Numbered from the stretch's first letter, positions 25,806-35,646 are shown. The stretch is 64,000 nt of DNA from Agarilytica sp045430285 (GCA_045430285.1 JAILXV010000001.1:496001-560000), one strand, 5' to 3'. Numbers and translations are program-made. Notes: a model not told the origin generated them from the letters alone.

Positions 25806-28727
25806 TTACAGCTCGAAAGTCGTTAAACCGATGCTTTCCGTAAGTGCTTTGTTTTCTGCGCTAGTGACGACAGCCGTATTCGCTTTGTCCGGTGTTAAAT
25901 AGGTTTGGGCGACGCGTCGTAAATCGTCTAATGTGGTATTAATTACACGCTCACGGAATAGTTGCCGTTGTTCTACGGTACGGCCGTGTAATTCTGCATG
26001 GAAGCAGCGTTTAGCGCGCCCAGCAGGGGATTCGGATTTATCTAAACTACTAATCGTCCCTAATACTGCTTCTTCTAGCTTTTGAGGTGCGTGTTTTTCA
26101 TCAAGTAACCAAGGTAGCGCACGATCAAAATCGTTTAAGGTCTCTTCTAAGCGTGGGTCGCGATAGGAATAAAATCTAAATGCGGCAACATTATTATCCT
26201 GCGATGCGCCACCTCCGTAAGCGCCGCCTTGTTCGCGTACAGCCGTATGCAAGAAGCCGTTGCGTAAAAATCCGCCAAGAATCACGAGCGGTGCAGCATC
26301 TTCATGGCTCATTGATACGGTAGGGTAAGACTTAGCGCAGAAATTCACTTGTGTATTCGTAATCCAAGCTTGCGTGATGCGTTCGTGGTGCGGCGCCAGA
26401 GAAAATGCAGTATCGTTTGGCGAATTATTGGGTGTGCACAAACTTTCTATGTGGGATGCAGAGGTTGAAAGCTGGCTTTCTTCGCCGATTAATAATATTT
26501 GCTTAGCGCTATTGGTGACTTTGGTATGGAGCTGCCCAAGTGTTTCTGAAAGAGCGTCGAGTGCATCTTTATTTTTTAATGCATCATCCAGCTGCTTGAT
26601 TGAAACAATGCCGGCAAGCCCGCTTAGCTGATGGCTGAGTTGGGCAGCAGCGGAAATACCAGAGGACGCGGCCATCATCGCGAGGGCGTGGCCGTTGCCC
26701 GTGATGCTTTGATCTTGGTGCACTCTAATCTGTGACACTAACTCTTGTATGCGTGTTTGCTCGTCAAAGCGGGCGCCGTCGATGGATACTTTCATTAGTT
26801 CACTGAGGGCTTGGTGATTGCGATTGAGTGCTTTACCTGAGAATGTATAGAAGCCGTTGACCTTGTTGTTGTCATCGACACTGCCGCGTATCGAGCTAAA
26901 GGCGTTAAAGCTACCGCTTACACTTGCTTGAAGGCGCTGCATGTCCAGATAGGATTTTTCTCCGGCGCCGAGTTCTGTGATGATACTGCTGTAAAGGGAT
27001 ATTAGCGGTAGTTCTTTTTCATTCAGCTCGGGAAGATCGAAAATGACTTGTTGGTATAGTAGGCCGTTAGTGCCAGCTGAATATTGACTAATGGGTGTTT
27101 TGTTGTATTCGCTTTTTGTCGCGCTGACGAAGGTTTCGTTCTTGGGTACGTCTAACAGTGTGACTTTAGGCAGCATACTTTCGTCATCTTCTTGTGCTTG
27201 ACGATCTTTGAGTGCCGCTGCTTGGTCAATAATATGTTTTGTTTCTTTATCGGTAAGTGCGGCTTTAATATCGGCGAGTTTCTTAAGCTCCGCTTGTTTT
27301 TGGCGTTCTGCTATTTGCGCGTCCGGCGTCATGGTTAATCGCACACAGTGTGGGTTATCGAGAATTAATTCTTTCAGTAAGTCCTTTATAAACGAGGGTG
27401 ATTTTACATCTTCACGCAACTGTTCTAATTCATCATCTATGTTTAGAAGGCCGACAGGATCGCCCCTGTGAGTCGCGTTGGTCAGTGCTGTTAGAATGAG
27501 TTGTAATCCGTAGGGGTAGCTATCACCGCCAACCTCACGTTGGTGAAGTTCAAGTTGGTGCAGTGCGGACTCAACATCTTCTTGAGGGATTCCTTCGTCT
27601 ACGACTTTTTGAAGAGTGCCTAAGATCATTTCTTCAATCTGTTCGGCGGTATTTTCTTCGCAACCGGCAAGGCCGCATAAAAATGATAATTCTTTTTGCG
27701 AGCTGTCCAATCCACAAAGTGGGGAAGGGGCGTTACCTAGGTCGCTGCTTTCAAGCGCAAGCATTAATGGGGTGGCACTATTATCAAGTAATACACTGGA
27801 GAGTAATTGTGCACGCAAGCTATCGCGAAGGTCTGTACTTTTTCCTAATAACCAGCCCATGACGACGTGGGTTTTATTGCTGATGTCGTCATCACTATTT
27901 GGGTAGCTTTCTTGTACTCGAATAGGGGCGTGCATACGCTTTTCGTTGGGTACGGAAACGCTGTAGTTTAGGCGCACGAATTGGCTGAGTGCTTGTTGTT
28001 CAAACTTTTCCTGGTGATCGTAGGCGCTGATATCGCCGTAGGTCATGAAGATGGCATTGCTTGGGTGGTAGTGGGTTTCGTAAAAGGCTTTTAGCTCTTC
28101 GTAGCTAAGGTCGGGGATATCTTCTGGGTCGCCGCCGCTATTGAAGTGGTAGGTAGTTGTAGGGAAAAGGTATTTACATATGGATTGCCATAGTTGCGAT
28201 GGTACCGAACTCATCGCGCCTTTCATTTCGTTGTAGACCACGCCTTTGTATTCTAATTCGGTGGACGGGTCTTTCGCGTCGGAAAATTCTAGGCGGTGAC
28301 CTTCTTGTGCAAAATCGAGTTCATCTAAACGGGAAAAGAATACTGCGTCTAGGTAGACGTCGAGTAAATTGTTGAAGTCTTTTTTGTTGAGGCTAGCGAA
28401 CGGGTAAGCGGTCCAGTCGGAGCTGGTAAACGCATTCATAAATGTGTTTATAGAGCGTCGTGTCATCATAAAAAACGGATCGCGTACTGGGTATTTTTTA
28501 CTGCCGCATAAGGCCGTATGTTCCAGTATGTGAGCGACCCCAGTTGAGTCGTGAGGTACTGTGCGTAGGGCAACAAGGAATACATTTTCTGCATCACCGG
28601 TGTTTTGTGGTGAAAGGTGTATATGTTGTGCGCCAGTAGCGATGTGCTCGTATTCTTCAACGTTAATATTTAGCGATTTAACGTGATGTTGACGCAACAA
28701 TGTAAATGCAGAATGAGTGTGTGCCAT
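25806..28727 (-). CDS. M16C metalloprotease, presequence-protease (PreP) like
   Basis: A 973-residue zinc metalloprotease of the M16C group. The inverted zinc motif HXXEH is H66-I-L-E69-H70, and the distal Glu lies in the later block VVYNEMKGAMSS. The length and the two-lobed layout (N-terminal catalytic half, C-terminal half with YKxxYSGG-like EQGGAYGGGASQDNN) match the PreP family, which degrades peptides inside a closed chamber. It has no signal peptide, so it is cytosolic in this form. Its ATG has TGAGG about six bases upstream. It is 45 bases downstream of the J-protein gene. Confidence 0.93.
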   Translation of the reverse strand: MAHTHSAFTLLRQHHVKSLNINVEEYEHIATGAQHIHLSPQNTGDAENVFLVALRTVPHDSTGVAHILEHTALCGSKKYPVRDPFFMMTRRSINTFMNAFTSSDWTAYPFASLNKKDFNNLLDVYLDAVFFSRLDELDFAQEGHRLEFSDAKDPSTELEYKGVVYNEMKGAMSSVPSQLWQSICKYLFPTTTYHFNSGGDPEDIPDLSYEELKAFYETHYHPSNAIFMTYGDISAYDHQEKFEQQALSQFVRLNYSVSVPNEKRMHAPIRVQESYPNSDDDISNKTHVVMGWLLGKSTDLRDSLRAQLLSSVLLDNSATPLMLALESSDLGNAPSPLCGLDSSQKELSFLCGLAGCEENTAEQIEEMILGTLQKVVDEGIPQEDVESALHQLELHQREVGGDSYPYGLQLILTALTNATHRGDPVGLLNIDDELEQLREDVKSPSFIKDLLKELILDNPHCVRLTMTPDAQIAERQKQAELKKLADIKAALTDKETKHIIDQAAALKDRQAQEDDESMLPKVTLLDVPKNETFVSATKSEYNKTPISQYSAGTNGLLYQQVIFDLPELNEKELPLISLYSSIITELGAGEKSYLDMQRLQASVSGSFNAFSSIRGSVDDNNKVNGFYTFSGKALNRNHQALSELMKVSIDGARFDEQTRIQELVSQIRVHQDQSITGNGHALAMMAASSGISAAAQLSHQLSGLAGIVSIKQLDDALKNKDALDALSETLGQLHTKVTNSAKQILLIGEESQLSTSASHIESLCTPNNSPNDTAFSLAPHHERITQAWITNTQVNFCAKSYPTVSMSHEDAAPLVILGGFLRNGFLHTAVREQGGAYGGGASQDNNVAAFRFYSYRDPRLEETLNDFDRALPWLLDEKHAPQKLEEAVLGTISSLDKSESPAGRAKRCFHAELHGRTVEQRQLFRERVINTTLDDLRRVAQTYLTPDKANTAVVTSAENKALTESIGLTTFEL

Positions 28728-28772
28728 TTAAACCTCAATGAGTTTTATGTTTATGGGTGCCGACAACCAGTC

Positions 28773-29495
28773 TTAGTCTTCGGTACTTTTTATATGCTTA
28801 AGCAAAATATCTTTTGCTAAATTTACGCGGGATGCCAAATAGTCATTGCCGCCGCGGTCTGGGTGAAGCTTTTGAATGAGCGAACGGTGTGCTTTAATCA
28901 CTTCTTCTTTGTCTGGTTGACCTTCGAGCCCTAATATCAGTTTAGCTTCTTCTACGCTAGGATCACCTGAACCGCCAAAGGTTTGTTCATTGTGCCCACC
29001 GGATTGCTGTTGTTGGTATTGGTGGCCAGAGCGTTGGCGAACGACGCGAATGAGATAGTAAGAGGCTTTGTCGTGTTTTTGATAGTGTTTCTCTAGCAGT
29101 TCAAAGTCATCTTTCGTTAATGCGGCGAGGTGAGTGCCTTGGCATGGCCCTGAAATTACTTGGCCTGTGACAAGCCCGCTACGCATATCCAATTGGACGT
29201 CTAGAAAAGCCGTCTTAAATTTTGGGTTATTAAATAGGCGACTGCCCCTAAAGAGTTTGATCAAAGGGAAGGCGCGAATCCCAAACTTTGCGGCTGCCAG
29301 CAGGCCCGCAAAAACGGCGGTGAGCCAATGGGCGCGGCCGGTTAAAACCGCGATTAGACAGATACCAAACACAGTGAGCACAAGCCCTTTAATAAAGAAG
29401 GCCCTGCGCTTGTCGTGAGGTAGGGTTTTCCAGAGCTTGTATACCTGAAAGAGAATAAACGTAAATGCCAGGGCCGCGATAAGCTTGATTAGCAT
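28773..29495 (-). CDS. membrane-anchored J-domain protein (TIM14/DjlA-like layout)
   Basis: A 240-residue protein with a hydrophobic N-terminus (two membrane segments, about residues 1-20 and 32-62) and a J domain only at the C-terminus. The J motif is HPDRGG (near residue 216), after EEAKLILGLEG. The middle (about 95-165) is a linker-like domain with a Gln-rich patch (YQQQQSGG). J domains stimulate a Hsp70 such as DnaK, here probably at the membrane. The HPDRGG-type and C-terminal position resemble Pam18/TIM14 rather than the classical DnaJ with G/F and zinc domains. It is followed by the PreP-like gene. Confidence 0.88.
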   Translation of the reverse strand: MLIKLIAALAFTFILFQVYKLWKTLPHDKRRAFFIKGLVLTVFGICLIAVLTGRAHWLTAVFAGLLAAAKFGIRAFPLIKLFRGSRLFNNPKFKTAFLDVQLDMRSGLVTGQVISGPCQGTHLAALTKDDFELLEKHYQKHDKASYYLIRVVRQRSGHQYQQQQSGGHNEQTFGGSGDPSVEEAKLILGLEGQPDKEEVIKAHRSLIQKLHPDRGGNDYLASRVNLAKDILLKHIKSTED

Positions 29496-29636
29496 GGTGT
29501 GTTCGTAAGCGGCTGGTGAATGGAGAACGAAGAGGTCATTTGTGTTGTTACTGTACTCTCAATGGAATTATCAGTGAAATTGTCAGTGGAATTATATGCT
29601 CATTGAAGCTTACCCAAAATTACTGCCATATGCATG

Positions 29637-31115
29637 TTAATCAATCGTCAATGGGATGCCAATATTGCTTAAATAATCTTGTTCTTGCTCCAGGCCGGCC
29701 AGCGTGAGTGGGTGAGATTTCATCCAGTTTTTGGGAAAGGATAGTGTATACACATCATCCTTGAGTTTAAGGCGCAGCGCGGTGCCGATATCTTCTCTGC
29801 GACGATAAAGTAGCACGGAGAGACGTAAACAGATTAAAAGGGGAATGAAGGCCAGCAGTGCGCTGTTGTCTAGGCCCTCAATACGGTCATACGATAATTT
29901 TTTACGCTGCAACCGTACTAAGTTTGCCAAAATATACTGCTCGTAACGGCCAAAGCCTGCTAAGTCGCTGTGGCGAAGCAGGTAATAGCCGTGGTGGTGA
30001 TAACCGGAATGGGAGATATTAAGCCCAATTTCGTGGAGCTGAGCGGCCCAGACTAAAATCTTGGTACGTGAGACCCCTGGTAAATCAGGCCCTTTGATTT
30101 GGGCCCACAGTTCACGGGCACATGTGCTTACGCGCTTAGCTTGCTCTTGATCGATACCGTATTGATTAATCAGGCTGACCACAGTCTCGACACGAGAATC
30201 ATGATTTTGGAAACGCCCCAGGGTATCGTAAATCAACCCTTCTTTGAGTGTGGCATCGGCAACGTGAAGCGTTTCTAACTTAAGCTGATTAAAGATTGCT
30301 TGAAGAATAGCTAGCCCTGCTGGGAGTACGTCTCGTCGTAACTTGGGTACGCTGCCGGATTCTATGGCACCGTCCTCAATGACTTGCTCGATAAGGATGT
30401 CTAAGGAGTCTTTGGTGATGACCGCACCACCGTCCAGATCTACCAAGAGTTCACCCACAGCCTTCATGGTGCCGGAGGTGCCATAGGCGACATCCCAGCC
30501 TGCGCGTAGATAATTCTTTCGGATGTCTTCTATTTCTGCGCACGCCGCATAGTAAACGTTGCGCATGTTTTTTCGTGTAACGCCGCCATTATGAAGAATG
30601 TACTTCTCCGAATAGGCGACACAACCGAGCGGTAAGCTTTCGAGCTGGAGCGGTTTTAGTCCATTACCAACGATAAACTCAGTGCTGCCTCCGCCAATAT
30701 CCACGACTAGACGCTGCTCAGATTTACTTATGGTGTTAGCAAGTCCGGAATAGACCAATCGTGCCTCTTCGTAGCCAGACACGATTTGAATTTTTACGCC
30801 GAGTACCCGTTCAGCGGCTTTTAAAAAACGAGAGGAATTGCTAGCGGCTCGAAGCGTTTTTGTGCCGACAGCACGAATTTGGCTATTAGGGATATCCCGC
30901 AAGCGCTCAGAAAATTTGTGTAGGCAATTAATGGCGCGTTCTTGGGAGTCTTCGTCGAGGCTGCCATCATCTTGTAAGCCTCGCGCGATTTGCACCATTT
31001 GTTTCTCGCGGTCAACGATCTCAACTTTATCGTCGTTGATACGCGCGACCACCATATGAAAACTGTTGGAGCCCAGATCAATCGCGGCGAAGTAAGGTGA
31101 GTCTATCTGTGTCAT
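29637..31115 (-). CDS. Ppx/GppA phosphatase family protein
   Basis: A 492-residue exopolyphosphatase/guanosine pentaphosphate phosphatase. The ASKHA ATPase fold is shown by AAIDLGSNSFHMVVA near the N-terminus, YEEARLVYSGL (Glu for water activation), and VVDIGGGSTEF (phosphate 2). The C-terminal HD-like helical half (from about 310) contains the HEIG and HSGYHHHGYYLL pieces. It hydrolyses polyphosphate or pppGpp; sequence alone does not settle which. The ATG overlaps no neighbour and no strong binding site is seen. The gene is transcribed toward the J-protein gene but 141 bases separate them. Confidence 0.93.
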   Translation of the reverse strand: MTQIDSPYFAAIDLGSNSFHMVVARINDDKVEIVDREKQMVQIARGLQDDGSLDEDSQERAINCLHKFSERLRDIPNSQIRAVGTKTLRAASNSSRFLKAAERVLGVKIQIVSGYEEARLVYSGLANTISKSEQRLVVDIGGGSTEFIVGNGLKPLQLESLPLGCVAYSEKYILHNGGVTRKNMRNVYYAACAEIEDIRKNYLRAGWDVAYGTSGTMKAVGELLVDLDGGAVITKDSLDILIEQVIEDGAIESGSVPKLRRDVLPAGLAILQAIFNQLKLETLHVADATLKEGLIYDTLGRFQNHDSRVETVVSLINQYGIDQEQAKRVSTCARELWAQIKGPDLPGVSRTKILVWAAQLHEIGLNISHSGYHHHGYYLLRHSDLAGFGRYEQYILANLVRLQRKKLSYDRIEGLDNSALLAFIPLLICLRLSVLLYRRREDIGTALRLKLKDDVYTLSFPKNWMKSHPLTLAGLEQEQDYLSNIGIPLTID

Positions 31116-31357
31116 ATGATCTAGTACGGGTGCAGAAGGAAACGTTTTGTATAATGTGCAAACCGCCTTTGGATATGCCCTAAATTAGCAGTGTTTGCGG
31201 TATTATCCCTTGGTGTTATGGATCTTGTCACAATTTGATAACACCAGTCTCGTAATTTGCACATGTTTTACGTGATTATGCCTTTCATGGAGTATGACTC
31301 TGAGAGGCGTATTTGCAAGACTTTTAAAAAAGCACTGTTAACGATTTGGAGTGAAAA

Positions 31358-32029
31358 TTGACCACTAAGCAAAAGAAAATTCCTGCAAATAAGCCGAAAA
31401 AAGAACGTAAACCAAAAAACCTAGAAAATATGCAGCGTAGGGCTTTTGGTTTAACCATTCTGAAGAACAGTCATCCAGACATACGCAAACTGCGTAAAGA
31501 AGCAGGAGAGCCAACGATTCACGGGAATAAATTTTGGAAATCCACTTATTTGTTGATGGATTACTTGAATGAATATCCGCCGAAGAAAGGCGCTAGAATT
31601 TTGGAGATTGGATGTGGCTGGGGCTTGGGCGGAATTTATTGTGCAAAAACCTTTAAAGCAAAGGTTACATCACTCGATGCAGATAGCACCGTCTTCCCAT
31701 ACTTAGAAAAGCATGCGGAAATAAACGGCGTAAACGTTAAAACTTGGAAGTGCCGGTATGAGAATGTTCGTAAGCAAGACCTGCAGAACTTTGATTTGGT
31801 GATCGGTGCGGATATATGTTTTTGGGATGCCATGGTCAAACCTTTGTACAATCTTACAAAACGCGCACACAGCTGTGGTGTAAGGTTAGTAATGACAGAT
31901 CCAGGTAGACCGACGTTCAGAGATTTAGGTGACAAGGCTGAAGCAAAGCTTGGCGCGTTTTATGATAACTGGATGACCCCGGCTCCGTACAATGCGTCGG
32001 GGATCGTGTTAGATACTGAAAACGAATGA
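31358..32029 (+). CDS. class I SAM-dependent methyltransferase
   Basis: A 223-residue methyltransferase. The start is TTG at 31358, with TTTGGAG ending six bases before it. Motif I is ILEIGCGWGLGG (about 82-93); the acidic residue of motif II is in VTSLDADS; motif IV is DLVIGADICFWD; a later block reads VMTDPGRPTF. The 25-residue N-terminal tail is very Lys/Pro-rich. The DPGRP-type motif recalls lysine methyltransferases of the METTL family, but the substrate is unknown. It stands alone in a 240-base-flanked position between ppx and msrA. Confidence 0.87.
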   Translation: MTTKQKKIPANKPKKERKPKNLENMQRRAFGLTILKNSHPDIRKLRKEAGEPTIHGNKFWKSTYLLMDYLNEYPPKKGARILEIGCGWGLGGIYCAKTFKAKVTSLDADSTVFPYLEKHAEINGVNVKTWKCRYENVRKQDLQNFDLVIGADICFWDAMVKPLYNLTKRAHSCGVRLVMTDPGRPTFRDLGDKAEAKLGAFYDNWMTPAPYNASGIVLDTENE

Positions 32030-32089
32030 CTTGGCTAAAATACAGTCAAGAGATGACGATAAAAATGGTGTAAACCAGAGGTTCGCAAA

Positions 32090-32710
32090 GTGTTTGCAAA
32101 ACCCCCAATGCCCACAGCAGAGACTGCACTACCTGGCCGTGCTGAGACGATTCAGATTGGCGAACCGCACCTTGTTCTAGGCAAATCAATGCACCCCCCA
32201 TTTCCTGAAAAAACAGAATCTATTTTGTTCGGTATGGGGTGTTTTTGGGGGGCAGAAAGACGTTTCTGGCAACAGGACGATGTCCATGTCACAGCAGTAG
32301 GGTATGCAGGCGGTTTTACGCAGAACCCCAGTTACGAAGAGGTGTGCAGTGGGCATACCGGACACACCGAAGTGGTGCTCGTGGTGTACGAAGGTGGCAG
32401 CAATACATTAGTTAATTTATTGAAGGTCTTTTGGGAGTCTCATGATCCTACCCAAGGCATGCGTCAGGGCAATGATCGAGGGACACAATATCGCTCGTGT
32501 GTGTATCCGACATCCTCTCACCAATTAAATGCAGTGGAGGCGTCATGTGTTGGTTATCAATCTCGCCTATCGGCAAAAGGGCATACTAATATCACCACTG
32601 AAATTAAAGCAGACCAACACTTTTATTACGCTGAAGATTATCATCAGCAGTATCTCGCAAAAAATCCAAATGGGTATTGTGGGTTAATTGGAACTGGTGT
32701 GTGCTTGTAA
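32090..32710 (+). CDS. msrA: peptide methionine sulfoxide reductase MsrA
   Basis: MsrA, 206 residues, repairs methionine S-sulfoxide in proteins with thioredoxin. The active site is GCFWGAER with the nucleophile C51, the usual position. Other family blocks are AVGYAGG, NPSYEEVCSGHTGHTEV, FWESHDPTQ, and DRGTQYRS. The C-terminal cysteines (in NPNGYCGLIGTGVCL) are the likely resolving residues. The GTG start at 32090 has AGAGG nine bases upstream. It begins 60 bases after the methyltransferase gene. Confidence 0.96.
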   Translation: MFAKPPMPTAETALPGRAETIQIGEPHLVLGKSMHPPFPEKTESILFGMGCFWGAERRFWQQDDVHVTAVGYAGGFTQNPSYEEVCSGHTGHTEVVLVVYEGGSNTLVNLLKVFWESHDPTQGMRQGNDRGTQYRSCVYPTSSHQLNAVEASCVGYQSRLSAKGHTNITTEIKADQHFYYAEDYHQQYLAKNPNGYCGLIGTGVCL

Positions 32711-32749
32711 AAAGTTTTGAAATGCTGGTGGGGTGAATTTTCTGGCTCG

Positions 32750-33052
32750 TTAAGACGGGTCTCGACTGATTAAACTTGGCTCACCAATGACCCGCATCCG
32801 CATTTGGTAGGCAAAAGCAATAATATGCGCGACTGCCACATAAAGCGCTTCTGGGATTTCGTCCCCGAGCTCCAGTTCAGATAGAAGTTCAACCAGCGGG
32901 GCGTTGTCACACAGTGGAATGCCATGTTCCTCAGCAATTTTAATGATTTCGTCTGCTTGCAGGCCTTCACCTTTCGCCGTTACCGTCGGCGCTTCCTCGC
33001 CATCGTAAAATAGGGCAACGGCGCGTTTTAACTGTTCGTCAGAAATATCCAT
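32750..33052 (-). CDS. stand-alone FlhB C-terminal-like protein (EscU/YscU family)
   Basis: A 100-residue protein matching the cytoplasmic C-terminal domain of FlhB/YscU export-switch proteins, without their membrane part. The ATG at 33052 is chosen because AGGAAA lies just upstream; a GTG eight codons further up is less likely. The domain begins KRAVALFYDG and has AEEHGIPLCDNAPLVELL, the helix found in FlhB-C. The self-cleavage motif NPTH is missing; the corresponding place reads EAPTVTAKGEG. It lies 33 bases downstream of fliK, so the two probably act together in flagellar export control. Confidence 0.88.
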   Translation of the reverse strand: MDISDEQLKRAVALFYDGEEAPTVTAKGEGLQADEIIKIAEEHGIPLCDNAPLVELLSELELGDEIPEALYVAVAHIIAFAYQMRMRVIGEPSLISRDPS

Positions 33053-33085
33053 TGTGTTTCCTGTATCTGGTCTCATTACAATTAT

Positions 33086-34789
33086 TCACGTTCTAATATC
33101 TACGAGTGATTGTTCAATTCGAATAGCTTTATCAGGCGCTTTACCTTGCTGGCAGATCAGCGAGTCAACGGTAATGCCGCTATTTTCAAGTTCGGTTTTT
33201 AATGTACTGATGTGGGCCTGGCTGGCTTGCCATAAGGGCGTTTTTTGTACCCATAGCGTGGTTTTTACAACACTATCCTCAACGCTAATATCACTGGCGA
33301 ACATACCGAGTTCATCTAAATCAAATTCAAGAAACACATGCCAGCGTTTTTTTAGCCCGCGAGGGTCTTTATTTTTTTTGTTCTGTTTGTCTTTCTCGCG
33401 TTTATCATCGTATTCCTTTTCGTGTATATGCAAGGTTAAGGGGTAAACCTGTTCACCGACACGCACTGGCAGCTCTAAAAAACTTCCGAAGGAGGAAGCG
33501 CCGCCTTCTTGTTGGGCATGAATTAGGCGTTGTAGCTGCAGTGTACTGATACGCGCGAGCGCGGAGAATAACGAAGGTTGAATCGCCGCAGCGATGCGAG
33601 CCGCCGCGTTTTGGGGGAGTTCTTTTGTTAATGGTTTTGCTTTTTGTTCTGGCGAAAAAGAAAAAAACGAGCGAATTAATTTATCTATATTACCATCTGT
33701 TTTTTTTGTGTCGAGCGGGACATTTTTTGATAAAGATTCAACATCATTTATCAGCTTAAGTAGTTCGGCTTTAATATCTTGGGGTTTTAGCTCGGTGGTC
33801 TTGGCGCCATCTGAATGAGACGGGTTTGTGATGGTTGACGAGGTAGCGTTTTTAATATTTGCTGGAGTGCTGTTAATTGTTGCATTGCTTAGAGCGGCGT
33901 TTATTGAAGGCCCACGAGCGAAGATGTTTGCGAGACGTGGTTCTAAAAACGCGCCTGATTGGCTGATACTGTTCTTGAGCGACTGTGGTTGGCTCAGTTG
34001 TGTGATGGTGGGGGAGGTGGTTATTAACGTACTGAGTCGTTGCACTAAATTTGAAATGTCGCGAGGAATGCTATTCGGCGGGCTCGCTTTTGACGCTGAA
34101 ACAAGGGATTGGACGTTTGCTACACCATCTGCTACAGGTTTTTGTGTCGGCATATACTGACGAAGCGCAGAATGTAATATTGCTTTTTTGGTATCGGTAC
34201 CTTGGCCGACTGGTGTCGTACTATAGCTTTTTATTGCGCCAGCGTGCTGTGTGTTTTGTGATTTTAGTGCGGGCCCTGGAATATTACTATTTGGTGATGT
34301 TTCCTTACGTTTTACGAGTGTACTGGTCTCGTTAGGGGGGGCTTTAATGAGTTGAAGTTGTTTGTCTTCTCTTACGACCACCGCTATTTTATCTCTCGGG
34401 TTTAATGCTGTGGTGCTGAAGGTTAACAGTGATTTACCCAATATTTTAAGCTGTACCGCGAAGAGCTGTTGTTGATTCAATTGTTGCTGTTTTAACAGTG
34501 CACCTAATTTTTCCGCTTGAGTATTGGGGGCTGATTTTAGGGGGCTTTGGTCGATTGTAGGTTTTGCGATAGTATTGTTTTTTTTCTCGTCCATTCCTTG
34601 AGCGGCTTGTTGGCTGGACAGTAACGTCATTAAACGAGCACGTAGTTCCGGTGTTACTTTTGCAATGAGTTCGACCTGGGCCTGTAGCCTTGTTCCTGGT
34701 GACAACAACTGCTCGTTTAAAAGGTTTTGTCCTTTTAAGTTCTGAGACAGCTGTGAGATTAATTGTTGTTGGAGCGGCGGTAGTTCCAT
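33086..34789 (-). CDS. fliK: flagellar hook-length control protein FliK
   Basis: A 567-residue FliK-type molecular ruler. The N-terminal and middle parts are low-complexity, rich in Ser, Thr, Gln, Asn and Lys, as usual for FliK. The C-terminal part (about 470-545) carries the flagellar hook-length control domain: FLELPVRVGEQVYPLTLHIHE and HVFLEFDLDELGMFASDISVEDS, then VVKTTLWVQ. It directs the switch from hook to filament export through FlhB. It is upstream of and co-directional with the FlhB-C-like gene. Other flagellar genes are absent from the window. The gene is divergent from ccmA. Confidence 0.88.
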   Translation of the reverse strand: MELPPLQQQLISQLSQNLKGQNLLNEQLLSPGTRLQAQVELIAKVTPELRARLMTLLSSQQAAQGMDEKKNNTIAKPTIDQSPLKSAPNTQAEKLGALLKQQQLNQQQLFAVQLKILGKSLLTFSTTALNPRDKIAVVVREDKQLQLIKAPPNETSTLVKRKETSPNSNIPGPALKSQNTQHAGAIKSYSTTPVGQGTDTKKAILHSALRQYMPTQKPVADGVANVQSLVSASKASPPNSIPRDISNLVQRLSTLITTSPTITQLSQPQSLKNSISQSGAFLEPRLANIFARGPSINAALSNATINSTPANIKNATSSTITNPSHSDGAKTTELKPQDIKAELLKLINDVESLSKNVPLDTKKTDGNIDKLIRSFFSFSPEQKAKPLTKELPQNAAARIAAAIQPSLFSALARISTLQLQRLIHAQQEGGASSFGSFLELPVRVGEQVYPLTLHIHEKEYDDKREKDKQNKKNKDPRGLKKRWHVFLEFDLDELGMFASDISVEDSVVKTTLWVQKTPLWQASQAHISTLKTELENSGITVDSLICQQGKAPDKAIRIEQSLVDIRT

Positions 34790-34864
34790 AGTTATTAGTC
34801 TAGCAGGCTCATAGTTGGATAGGAGAAGATGCAGGAGACCAGTGCCTTCTTTATGACGGTTGGG

Positions 34865-34870
34865 TATAAT
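34865..34870 (+). promoter_or_regulatory. candidate -10 box for the ccm operon
   Basis: A perfect TATAAT 26 bases before the ccmA GTG, in the string GGGTATAAT, which also precedes the 16755 gene. A matching -35 element is not clear. Confidence 0.4.
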
Positions 34871-34896
34871 GCGCTTTTACTGATGAGATCATATGC

Positions 34897-35646
34897 GTGT
34901 CCTTCGCGTTAACCTTAGATAATATTTCTTGTGAACGAGACGATAGGGTGCTTTTCAGCCAACTGTCAGCGCGTTTTTCTTCTGGGGATCTTGTTCAAAT
35001 CGTCGGCCCAAACGGCGCAGGTAAAACGACCTTACTTAAAGTGATCACCGGAATTTCTGGTCGCTATACTGGGGATTTGACGTGGTCGGACACCAGTTCT
35101 GGAATCAGTTCAGAAGCTTGTTCAGAACACAACGCCGAAACGAACTCCGACAGATCCCAAAACGATCATCCCATCCCAAGTTACGATTTCAATGCGTCCA
35201 TGCTTTATCTTGGCCACATGACCGGCATTAACAGCTCGCTCACGCCAATGGAAAACCTGCAATGGTATTTTGGGTTACATGGCGCTAAAAGTGACGGAGA
35301 CGTGATCGTTTCGCTTAAGGATATCCTCCGCGCTTTAGCGCAAGTTGGCTTAGGTGGCTACGAGGATTTTCCTTGCCACCAAATGTCAGCAGGTCAGCAA
35401 CGGCGTGTGGCTTTGGCCCGCTTATACATATCTAAGGCGCCGCTATGGGTGCTGGATGAACCTTTCACTGCGATTGATAAGCAAGGTGTACAGTCTCTCG
35501 AGCGTTGTATTAATGCGCATCGTAAGACCGGCGGAATCGTGGTTTTGACGACCCATCAATCCATGCATGAATCTGATCCTATAATGATTGACTTGGCAGA
35601 CTATCAGCATGATGAGGCCATTGATCAGGGCAAGGGGCTAGGGTAA
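34897..35646 (+). CDS. ccmA: heme export ATP-binding protein CcmA
   Basis: The ATPase of the CcmABCD heme-handling system for c-type cytochrome maturation, 249 residues. The GTG start at 34897 is used; the ATG four bases earlier is out of frame. Walker A is GPNGAGKTTLL (about 37-47). The signature is MSAGQQRRVALARL, and Walker B is LWVLDEP. There is an inserted stretch between Walker A and the Q loop (about 65-100), rich in Ser, Asn and Asp, longer than usual. The stop overlaps the ccmB ATG by one base (TAATG). It opens the ccm operon. Confidence 0.94.
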   Translation: MSFALTLDNISCERDDRVLFSQLSARFSSGDLVQIVGPNGAGKTTLLKVITGISGRYTGDLTWSDTSSGISSEACSEHNAETNSDRSQNDHPIPSYDFNASMLYLGHMTGINSSLTPMENLQWYFGLHGAKSDGDVIVSLKDILRALAQVGLGGYEDFPCHQMSAGQQRRVALARLYISKAPLWVLDEPFTAIDKQGVQSLERCINAHRKTGGIVVLTTHQSMHESDPIMIDLADYQHDEAIDQGKGLG

